A stretch of DNA of 64,000 bases from Mermis nigrescens. Taxonomy: Eukaryota > Nematoda > Enoplea > Mermithida > Mermithidae. Below, piece after piece: positions 55,186 through 64,000 of this stretch. The notes below the pieces were generated by a model. The model was not told the origin of the DNA. It did no database searches and worked only from the letters and a program-made list of their open reading frames with translations. Location of the stretch: the NCBI GenBank assembly GCA_036768485.1, contig JAVLUZ010000356.1, positions 277,901 through 341,900 of the forward strand. Direction: 5' to 3'. The position numbers and the translations under genes were made by a program. Within the stretch, counting starts at the first letter, position 1; each line of letters opens with the position of its first letter.

Positions 55186-57626
55186 GTCATACGATTTTGA
55201 ACTATCAAACATTTACAGCATGATTTTTGAGAACGAAAGTAGCAAAGATATTAAAATTTTTCGGCACTTGGAGCCGAGTAGTACATTTTTGTTCTGTTTC
55301 TTTATAAAATGTCTAGAATGAAATTATATGATCTGAAGAGTCAAAATTTTCGATGAATGCTAATATTTTTTTACCTGTGAAAGTGACAGAACGAGTCAGA
55401 ATGGATAAAGAGTACTACAAAATGCAGTTTTTTACATTGAAACATTTTATATAGGACGTTTCTAACTATTTCTCATATTTGACCTGCAAAAAAGGCTAGA
55501 AGTCTAAATTTGGTGGTCCCAAATTTTAGGATTTCACCACTCTGAACTTTCGACCCTGGAAAACTATGGCCAGATGTCAACGGTTTGGGCCCCGCTACAG
55601 TTTATTTACACCCTACTTCAATATTGTTTATATGCCAATAGCGTCGTTGGTCCTGTCATCACTTTGCATCCTCTTTTGACGATGTCCTAAAATTTTAGCA
55701 CTTAGTAGGACGCGCTTCTAGTTTAGGGGTTTGAAAAATGTGCTAATTATTTTTTGTCAAAAATGGAACAAATGTCAAAAATAGGATGCCTACATACGCA
55801 ACAACATAATACACTGCAGAAACTTTGGAGTTTAAACAATGTCAAAGTGAAGTAGAAACAAATTGCCGTAATGTACGAACCGCTGGCAGCTGGCCAAAAT
55901 TTTTAACACGGTTTAAACAAAGACATGTTTATCTATCTAATGCAGCTGATCTTGAAGTTTTATGTTCACATCAGCCGAAGTTATAAAATTTTTAAATCAG
56001 AATGTAGCCTTTTTATGGGTCACCCTGTTTGGGGATATTAGAACGCCAAAAATAGGTCATTTGGAACAAGTCGGGCCATGTTGTTGAATGGGTTCATCCA
56101 GTTGCTCCATCTCTCTTATTCAGCTTTTCAGACGTCTTCCATTCTTATCAGTAGGCATGTCTAAAATAGTCGATGATGCTTATTGACCGAGACATTGCTT
56201 TTTAAAATTAGCCTACTGTATATAAGAGCGATTTAAAGCAGAAGAAGAGCTCTGAATAGCGCGTCAGCTTTGCTCTGCATAGCCCTTCTCAGGATGCTCT
56301 GCTACTAATTTATGGACCACCATATATTTTGATTCCGATTTACGTACACATGTACGGGCTCGAAATTTTGATTGTGAGGTTCTTGTTTAATTAAAGGATG
56401 GGGGGTAAATGACCTCCAATTTTGGGCTAAAAACGGCCAAAAACACATAAAAACGGCCAAAAATTCAATTTTTTCAAAAAATCGGGGAGGGGTCGAAAGT
56501 TTTCTGGCTTAGGGGGATGAGGGACGACCGACTTTTGGTGGGAGATCTCCATCCCCCTCTTACAAGTATGCTTTATGCTTACAGTACCTAAATGATTTTC
56601 TCGTTTGAGCTATACACTAAGTGAGGTAATACTTAAACTAGAAAGTATTTTAGTGCTGTATTACTATCGACTAGACTATAAGTTATAAAATGATGTTATC
56701 AGAAATATAGTGAACAAGTGCATTCAAGGATCCAGGAAAAACTTTTTTGCGTGGACGGTCGAAATTTTAAGAATATTAATTTGGTTGTGCAAGGTATCCT
56801 GTCATTTCATTACCTAGGTCATTAGAGAAGTGAAGATAGTCGGATATAAGAAGAATGCTAGGGCACTCGCTTTTTTACTGCTGGATTAGCGCGCTCAAGC
56901 ACCCCTCCTTCGGGGTCCGGCGCAGAACTTCGGAGAATTTCGTAAAAGGAGCCATTTTCCCAAAGTCGGTCAAGTCTTGGTTCTGAATTTAGCCTAAAAA
57001 CTTAAAATGCATCCATTTTTACATATGTACAACACTTTTCAAGCCGCTTATCATTAATAAATGTGAAAGTGCGTTCTGAATTTAGACGTATTTTTCGACT
57101 GCTATGTTTTGCAGCAGTAAGTCGCATTCAGTAAAATATTCAAAAAGTTATCAATGAAAATTCTGCCTTCACCATTTAAGGTCGAATGTGCGGCTGTTTT
57201 ATTAACGTGTAGTTCAGAAAATAAGATATGCGCAAAACACTAGAAAATTGGTCATTCGTATCAATTTAAATCGAATTTTTCTCCATGTAAATAAGTACAA
57301 ACGAAATCGAAATCTGCCAAACTGGCGCAAAATGATTTTCAACATCTTTACTCTGAAGTTCAACAAGCGTTTAGAGTTTCAACGGACAAATATTCCATTG
57401 AATCACTTAATTGGTTTGAAGCGCTGAAATATTTTAGCTGATTCAAGCTAATAAACTTAATATGGATTTGTGTAAATAAAAATAACAGCGATTCGGAGCT
57501 GCGCCGCAAAATTTCGACGTTCTTGTCTTTTTAGTTCAATTTTAGACACATAATAGCGCATTTAGCGTATCCGCTTCTCGAAAAATTTTGGCGGTCGCCT
57601 CCTGGATCCGCGTCTGCTACACTGAT
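55186..57626. other. Intron sequence; repeat fragments only
   Basis: About 2.4 kb. It contains, in reverse, the ACCTGCAAAAAAGGCTA repeat seen at 35.94 kb (near 55.48 kb), and the GGCCAAAAA repeat at 56395-56570. No coding region is recognised. Confidence 0.5.
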
Positions 57627-58026
57627 CAGACATACACAGTATGAGAGTTCTGGGGGGAGGGGTGAAATTTTGAAGTGTCTCTTTTGGGCGAATAAAAAAT
57701 GGAGGATACGCGTCACAAACATAGGTTTTCGGCGTTTCTGACGGTGCTTTATCTTTATAGAGCATGAAAAACAAAAAAATCCGAAAAAATCAAAAACAGT
57801 CGGACAAATTGAACAAAATATAGTCAAAACATGAGTATATGGCGCGAAGCACCGAAAATTTGACATTTTTGAGCATATAGATAGCGAAAAACGCTTTGAA
57901 AAGCACTTTTTCTTCGAATTTTCAGGAAAATTCTGGAAACTTTTGAAAAATCGCCAATTCTTGGGGGAGGTGAAAAAAAATTCTGGGGTAGTGAATACTC
58001 CGCAAGCTTTCCCGAATTCATGTACG
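57627..58026. mobile_element. Family-2 MITE, copy 4
   Basis: About 400 bp, CAGACATACACAGTATGAGA to CCCGAATTCATGTACG, with GGCGCGAAGCACCG at 57841. The flanks ACACTGAT and AAAGTGAG do not match well. It ends 127 bp before the acceptor of exon 8, so it contributes most of the local upstream intron. Confidence 0.82.
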
Positions 58027-58152
58027 AAAGTGAGTGTAAATTATAGCGCCTAAAAGTCGGAATTGATCTTAGTTCCGCTAGCCCCGTGTTTGCACGCACA
58101 TATTTTATTTTGATATCGAATTTTGGTTCACGCGTCTCTTTGCTATCAACAG

Positions 58153-58535
58153 CGACGAAAATAACGTCGCCGACGAAGTCGCCGATCTCGCGAAAGCGAC
58201 GCGGCGTCAACGACGCGAGTCGGACGATTACGAGCGCGCTTATATGGCCGCGCTGAATAAAAAAACGCTGATGAGTCGTCGCGCTTTTGACGTCGCCTTG
58301 CCGGGAGATGACGATGACGACGACGGCGCTTGGATGTTCGCCAAACATTTGGACGGCGACGGCCTGGCGGCGACGACGACGGCGGTGACGACGATGACGG
58401 CGAATCGTCGTCGACGCCGCCGTCGCGGCGGCCAAGTCGTTGACGACGACGACGATGACTATAATTGGGAGGCTTTGATGGGCAGCGAATGTGTTGTTGA
58501 CGACGACGACGAATCTCCTTTGAAAATTGACGTTG
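58153..58535 (+). CDS. Unknown gene, exon 8 (Asp/Arg-rich)
   Basis: Acceptor TGCTATCAACAG, then 127 codons: DENNVADEVADLAKATRRQR, ESDDYERAYMAALNKKTLMS, a DDDDDDG run, FAKHLDGDGL, a Thr-rich stretch, an R7 tract, then VVDDDDDDYNWEALMGSECV. Phase 2 in completes a Leu codon and phase 1 out at GTAAGC (58536). The exon is far richer in G and C than its surroundings, with long runs of GAC and CGT/CGC triplets. The opposite-strand ORFs over it (58146-58565 and 57824-58543) are shadows. Confidence 0.72.
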
Positions 58536-60903
58536 GTAAGCATAATTCCTCAAGGTCCACAGCATAGAGTGCGCAAGGTCGAATTCTCAGGTACAGGCAC
58601 GTCTCTCTGGTGGGAATGGGGGGTTCGGACCTCCCCAAAATGCAGAAAAATCGGAAAAATAGGACTTTGTAAACGTTGTTTTGTGCTATTTTTGGCCTTT
58701 TTGGGCTTAGTCCCCCTCAAAAATCGGTGTTGGTCCCCTTAAAATAGGACAGCCAGCTATGTGCCTGCTCAGGTAGGGGGAGTGAAAACCAAAAACCGGT
58801 GGATAGCTACGTGATTCGTACAAAACGGTTCTATAGCGAATAAACGATGGTATCGGTTTAAAACAATCATTTGAGCATTTTGAGCAAATAAATACCTTTT
58901 TTATTCACAAGCATAGCTTTATGGTCTAAAAATAGCTATTTAGCTCTTTTCGGAGTCGATAAGATAGCTAAATATCCTTTTGAAACTCAGAAAAGACAAC
59001 TTTATAGCATTTTTGAGCTCAAAAAAGACTATATAGCTAGTTTTCGGAGCCCAAAAAGGCTATATACATGGCTAATCTTCTGAGCCCGAAAAAAGCTATA
59101 TGTCAATGGTTTTTCGGCCAAAATCGCTGTATAGCTTTCTGTTTTTCGAAGCTCTGAGGGAAGTAATACCCCTTTCACCCCTATGCTCTTGTTTGGTCCA
59201 CAGTTGAGTGAAGGGTAGGGAGCAAAATCCAGAAATTTCGAACCAATTAATTTAGGGTTTAAGTTTCGCAAGTCAAATGTGAAAAATGATTAAATATCCC
59301 ATACGAAATGTTCTAATGTGGAAGACTGCATTTTTTAGTACTTTTCATGCAATTCTCGTTTCGTCTGGGTATACATATAAGAATATATGTTGTTAAACAT
59401 ACATATGTACATGCTTTTCGAGGAAATTCTAGGGAGGTGAAACAAAAAACAATGATCTAAAGCGCCATTTTGGACCCAAAACCAATAGATGCGATCAAAA
59501 TGATCATTTTTTATGTTCCTGACTTTATTTTGCTTCCTAGACTATCGAAAACAGAAGATTTTAAGAAAACTTCAAAAAATTCAACAAAATATAGTGAAAT
59601 TACGGCTATTTAACGCGGAGCGCCGAGAAAATTGGTCCTTTTGAGTTAAAAGATCTCTAAAACCGCATAAGCCAGGAATTCAACGATTTTTTTTGGAAAA
59701 TCGCGATTTCTGGCGAAAGAGGTGAAACAGTTTTTTGCGGGAGGGGGGGGATGACGAGCTTTTTTAGGGGATGGCAAACCTCCAACCCCGAAGATCATGC
59801 GTCTTAGTATGATAGCTTTAACGTGCTCTTGTTTTGGTTGCTGACATAGAAGGGAACTTTTACATTTCTAGCTTTCATACGAGCGACTCGAAATAACAGT
59901 TCTGAGGAATAACATCTTTTTATTAGTCGGCGGAAAATTCTATGTGTTTGAATGAATTTTCGAATGATATAAGAGTACGTACATATGTACGTTATTATGA
60001 AAATTGAATTTTGTGACATACCAAAAATGTTGCTTCATACGGCATATTAAAAGCTGCTGTCTCTCAAAATTTTTCGATTCCGAAAATAATATTTTGCAAG
60101 TTTTTGAAGTTCCATTGCATTAGTCTTATTTAGCTGTAATTCACTCAAATGAAAATGCATTTGCACGTCATAAATCAGCATACGAGTATACGTATGTCAG
60201 GCATTCGATGTTATTGTAAATATTAGTTCAAAATATTTTGTTATAAATTAACTATCAATCAGATAAGCTTTAGTAGAGCGAATGAAACCATTTATGTCCG
60301 TCAAAAGTTTAAGAGACAAGCTATCTTTGATTAAAAGTGAAAGGAATAATATAAAAACAAGGAATCTTACCACTATAAATAACAAAAGTAATAGAAAATA
60401 ATGAACTAATTATAGAATAGAATAGAAAACAATTGACAACAATAAAGGTAAAGAAAATGCAGTACGTCCGAATGACTTTTTTTAACAATAACTTAAAAAA
60501 TGCGAAATGATTAAAAAATTCCTTTAAGTAAATATTCTGGGTCCGCAAAACCCTAAATTTTGCAGGCATGCGGAGACATCGACTAACGGTTTCATACTTA
60601 AGTTCCACGAATGTGGTCAGACTTTCCGTGTGTGTCATTTTATAGTTTATTATTTCGTATCTTATACTGTATATACAGTAAGTAGAATCACTTCCAAACT
60701 GTCGCTGATAAAAAACTTGATATTCGTGATTCATATTCTGATTCCCAAAAATGCTTAGATAATATTTTTTTACTACACGCTTTTGAGTGCTTTGTTTTTG
60801 ACTATTTGTAATTTGTTATCTATTATTTTTCAGTTAATAGTGTCATTTATTAACCTAATATTTTCATTATTCAATATTTATTACTTAATTATTGGTTGTT
60901 TAG
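58536..60903. other. Intron 8; repeat fragments
   Basis: Includes an internal AAAGGCTATATA / AGCTATATAGC repeat patch (58.9-59.15 kb), a diverged family-2 MITE (about 59400-59805, GTACATGCTTTTCGAGG to GAAGATCATGCG) and AT-rich sequence. No gene seen. Confidence 0.5.
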
Positions 60904-61094
60904 GACAAACACTAGAGGCCGGCATGCCAAGCGCTGCTAGAATATCGAGTTCGGGTGCTCAAGCTAAGCAAGTTCCGTCTGAACCCGTTAAAGCAGATGT
61001 TCCTTTTGACTACAATAATCCATTCTTTCCGTCTTTCGCTAATCCGAAGCCGTTGACCCGCAATTTGGATTGCAAAACTGAACCAAGTTACACA
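60904..61094 (+). CDS. Unknown gene, exon 9
   Basis: Acceptor TTGGTTGTTTAG, phase 1 in (Gly at the junction). It encodes QTLEAGMPSAARISSSGAQA, KQVPSEPVKADVPFDYNNPF and FANPKPLTRNLDCKTEPSYT, a Ser/Pro-rich and probably unstructured segment. It ends in phase 0 at GTAAGC (61095). Confidence 0.72.
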
Positions 61095-61157
61095 GTAAGC
61101 TACGAATTATTAATTTAGAGCGCGGCTCTATGTGCTTAAAACGTACATACTCGTATG

Positions 61158-61700
61158 CAGACATGTACAGCGTGGGAATCCTAAAGGGGATAGAAATTTG
61201 AAAGTACCTTTTTTGGGCCAAAAAGTGGTGGGTACCATAGGTGGGCGCCACCAAAGTTCTGGGGGTGCGAAATTTTTTCAAAGGTCAAAAAATGGCCTTG
61301 AAAATGGTGGTATGGCGACAAAACACCATTTTTCAACGTTTCTCATCAAGCACTATCCATTGGCATCAGAAAATTGCGAAAAAAACAGAAAAATTTCAAA
61401 AATTGAATTCTGGGAGTATTTTGGTTTCTAGGGGGAAGGGGGTATTTTGGTTTCTGCGGGGTATTTCGGTTTCTGGGGGTGCATACCCCCAAACCCCTCA
61501 CGCTCAGATATGGTGGGTACGCGTCAGAAACACCGTTTTTCGGCGTTTCTGATGATGCTTTATCTTTGTTGAGCATTGTAACATTTTACAAAATTTCAAA
61601 AAAATCAAAAGTCCAACAAATTGAACAAAACATAGTCAAAACATGACTATATGGCGGAAGCGCCGAAAATTTGACACTTTCGAGCAAATATATAGCTGAA
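61158..61700. mobile_element. Family-2 MITE, copy 5 (split by MITE family 1)
   Basis: CAGACATGTACAGCGTGGGA starts the element. It is split at GTGGGTAC by the family-1 copy at 61236-61512 and resumes with ACGCGTCAGAAACACCG through GGCGGAAGCGCCGAAAAT to about 61700, where it is truncated. Confidence 0.85.
61236..61512 (-). mobile_element. hAT-like MITE family 1, copy 10
   Basis: A 277-bp copy in reverse orientation with exact duplications GTGGGTAC at 61228-61235 and 61513-61520. It is inserted in a family-2 MITE, so family 1 was active after that copy of family 2 arrived. Confidence 0.95.
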
Positions 61701-62100
61701 AACTATAGCTGTACCAGGGCTTGGCCCCGGCACCGGGGCCTGGAAATTTTAACATTTTTGTTAGATGTAAATTGTTGTATTGATTGATCGCAAAAATGAT
61801 TGAAACTGATGTAGTTCCATCACTCACTTTAATTTCGTTATAGATGTCAACCAACTGAGGCATTTTATTTATTGAGACAGTAAAACTGGTAATTGATACT
61901 TAGTTCAATAAATGACGCCAATAAGTTTGCACCTATTCAACAACAATCATTGTTGAATGGTGTCGTCTTAGTCGCATTTGCCGAGCATTTACGGTCTGGG
62001 GTCAGTCTGATTTGGCATTCATCGAGTCTTTTCATGCTAAAATAATTTCAAAAATGGCTACAAAGCTTTAAAAAGATGTAACAACTATATTAGTTTTCAG

Positions 62101-62272
62101 ATGCTGGTCGATTTCAATCATTTTCACGAAGAAGCCTTGACTCTCGTCCGTTTCTGACCTTAATCTCACCAGATTTACCTTTGGAAATCCTCCGTTTCCC
62201 CAAAGCCCAAGCGTGCGTCTGCTTGCTGCAGCTCTAGTAAATGTGGCAGCAATTCATCTTATATCTCGTTGA
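62101..62272 (+). CDS. Unknown gene, candidate last exon
   Basis: After TTAGTTTTCAG the phase-0 frame reads MLVDFNHFHEEALTLVRF and stops (TGA 62155). The next frame over continues LNLTRFTFGNPPFPQSPSVR and LLAAALVNVAAIHLISR to a TGA at 62270. One T too many in the TTT before 62155 would join the two. Either end is possible. AATAAA at 62272-62277 supports a 3' terminal exon. Confidence 0.5.
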
Positions 62273-62277
62273 ATAAA
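62272..62277 (+). terminator. Putative poly(A) signal AATAAA
   Basis: A canonical AATAAA overlapping the second possible stop codon of the last exon. Such hexamers are common by chance in AT-rich DNA, so the position after an exon is the only argument. Confidence 0.35.
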
Positions 62278-62514
62278 ACTGTAGTTGAAAATCAAATTGT
62301 TTTTAGACAATGCCTTATGAAATTCTTTATTTCGTCCGTTTAATTTGAGTATCACTTGCTTAGCTAGAAGGCTAAAAAACTAAGTGAAGAAAGTTACAGT
62401 GGAATCAGGAACAACTTATTAGTATTCATTCACCAAGAGCCTGATAAAATTCTTTAAATGAATATAATCTTAATTTCAGTGAGGGTGATATCTTTGTAAG
62501 TATAATTATTTTTA

Positions 62515-62517
62515 TTT

Positions 62518-62564
<47 letters not shown>

Positions 62565-62703
62565 GTTATTATTATTATTATTATCATTATTATTATTATT
62601 ATCATCATTATAATAATAATTAATTATTATTATTAATAATATTAATATTATTATTATTATTGTTGATATTATTATTACTATTTTAATTTTATTATTAATA
62701 TTG

Positions 62704-62748
<45 letters not shown>

Positions 62749-62834
62749 TTATAATAATAATAAAAACATTTTTATTATAATTATTATCACCATTATCATT
62801 ATTATTACAAATATTATTATTATTGTCATTATTA

Positions 62835-62895
<61 letters not shown>

Positions 62896-62940
62896 TATTA
62901 TTAGTATTATTTCTATTATTATTTTTCATCACTACTATTA
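62515..62940. repeat. (ATT)n / (AAT)n microsatellite, about 425 bp
   Basis: An almost pure run of ATT, TTA and AAT triplets with occasional ATC and GTT interruptions. It switches strand sense (AAT blocks among ATT), so it can also form hairpins. The Ile/Asn ORF across it is an artefact. Confidence 0.95.
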
Positions 62941-64000
62941 CGATATATATTATGAATAAGAGCTGCTGGGCGCGTGTATTACATAAGAAATGCTAGCATG
63001 GAACGTCATATGACCACATTATATGGCATGTTTGCCTCGGCCAGGCCGTGGCCCCAGCGCCGGGGTCTAGGCCCCGTCCCGGCCCCGGTAGAAAAGGCGG
63101 CTCTCAGTACAGCTCTATTAAAAGCGCTAAAAAACACCTTTGCTACGAATTTTTTAGGAAATTTTTGAAACTTACGAAAAATCGCGAATTCTGTGGGGGA
63201 ATATTTTCTCAACCCCCTCCCCACACCCGATCATGTATGCTCCTATGCTGTACATATTTGCATGTAGGGCCGTATCCAGGGGCCGGGGAACCGCCCTAAC
63301 AAATTTCAAAAAATTATTTCCCGTGAGGGTCCAGAAAGCAAAATTGGAAAATTCTTGGAGTGCACGTGAAAGACCGTAAAACAGGCTACAGCATACTTTT
63401 GGGCTAGTACCATACATCAACACGGTTAAAAGCGGGGGGGGGTAAATGAGTTACTTTTTACCTATTTAATGCTAAATTTTCGTACTTAATTAGTCATATT
63501 TGATTTTTGATGGTTAAGTTTGCATGAAATCAATTACAATAAGAGCAATGGAACGACTGTAACATCACATATATACAAAATAAATAATAAAAGAAAAATG
63601 TATGGATGAATGAATCGAACAGTCTACTGCTCGAAAAAAGTATATCAGTTTGAAATTACACTGTTAGGCGTCATTTGACTCTTTTTCATGCCTCAAGCAA
63701 CAGTTTCGGCCCAAAATGGCCTGAGGTGGTACGCCTTCCGAAAGTCCTGGTAGGGGGATACCCCCAGAACCCCAAGTGTGCATATGTGGCTCGTACGCAC
63801 AATTTTTGGCTGAATTATCAGTGTTTTTAGCGAAAATTTTTTTAGTGCTAAAAACAATATACTGCAGTCAATATGGACTAAAATTGCTTAAGAAATGCTG
63901 TATTATGTAACACGAAAAAGCGTTTTATATGCTATTTTGACTGTTTTTATTGTTTGAATAGCAAAAATCGTGAACAACTAAATTTACAGTTTTGGATTTC
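62941..64000. repeat. MITE fragments, no gene seen
   Basis: Contains a GC-rich GGCCCCAGCGCCGGGG patch (about 63045-63090), a family-2 right end (CGCGAATTCTGTGGGGG to CCGATCATGTATG, about 63185-63239) and a family-4 left end (GGGCCGTATCCAGGGGCCGG, about 63268). No coding region. Confidence 0.6.

Larger units (their letters stand above)
34968..62272 (+). other. Unrecognised multi-exon gene (extent of visible exons)
   Basis: Ten plausible coding exons over 27 kb, separated by introns full of MITEs. Exons 5-10 join with matching phases, mostly at strong GTAAGY donors and YAG acceptors. The predicted product is about 700 residues. It has Asp/Glu-rich segments in exons 3, 7 and 8 and an Arg-rich tract in exon 8. 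I do not recognise the family. No transposase, RT or capsid signature is visible to me. Two or three 1-bp frame breaks (about 40.56, 43.03 and possibly 62.15 kb) and an unresolved exon 2-3 junction mean that it is either a decaying gene or a gene with assembly indels. AATAAA at 62272-62277 overlaps the last possible stop. Confidence 0.6.

Noticed and set aside
57824..58565. Long minus-strand ORFs over exon 8
   Set aside because: They are reverse-strand shadows of a GC-rich coding exon with matching splice phases on the plus strand.
62678..62932. An Ile/Asn-rich ORF
   Set aside because: It is a translation of the (ATT)n microsatellite.
1..64000. tRNA, rRNA, CRISPR or a hAT transposase gene
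   Set aside because: Read on both strands by eye, none could be supported. A tRNAscan, Rfam or transposase profile search would be needed to exclude short or decayed ones.

Overview
This is an AT-rich, repeat-dominated window of an animal nuclear genome, most likely an invertebrate and possibly an arthropod. The grounds are spliced exons with GT-AG introns, several retrotransposon types (a PHD-finger/APE non-LTR element, Ty3/gypsy, Penelope-like) and a heavy load of short hAT-like DNA transposons. The sequence alone does not let me name the species. I see no bacterial operons, tRNA, rRNA or CRISPR.

1-18 kb is a nest of transposons. The backbone is a broken Ty3/gypsy element on the minus strand. 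Its 5' LTR (13892-14944) sits inside a Penelope-like ORF. Leader, gag, protease, RT and RNase H run down to about 6.2 kb, and an integrase fragment lies at 2.0-2.25 kb. It is interrupted by a non-LTR element (2-2018), a 768-bp foldback (2253-3020), a long repeat full of GTGTAAA motifs (to 6.12 kb), a 261-bp hAT-like MITE inside the protease gene, and a 1.5-kb inverted-repeat element (9292-10787) that carries two MITE copies. Further copies of the GTGTAAA repeat fill 15.9-19 kb. A tandem array of about 280-bp units fills 20.0-23.0 kb, and a solo copy of the gypsy LTR lies at 24135-25178. At 25.9-31.8 kb a nearly complete minus-strand non-LTR retrotransposon (PHD ORF1, APE endonuclease, RT) has inserted into the RT gene of an older plus-strand one.

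From about 35 kb to 62.3 kb the plus strand carries a spliced gene that I do not recognise. Exons are visible at 34968, 38720, 39087, 40386, 42943, 46679, 47348, 58153, 60904 and 62101. Five consecutive junctions (exons 5-6-7-8-9-10) agree in reading phase, and the last exon is followed by AATAAA. The coding sequence has a 1-bp frame break in exon 4, another in exon 5 and possibly one in exon 10. At least two of them lie at short homopolymers, so assembly error and recent decay are both possible.

Its introns are packed with at least three further hAT-like MITE families, with 8-bp target duplications and nested insertions. These families share one small hairpin, GGCGCGAAGCGCC. The window ends with a long (ATT)n tract and MITE debris.

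In short, the window holds one probable host gene of unknown function, broken retrotransposon genes, and an unusually legible record of non-autonomous hAT-type insertions.
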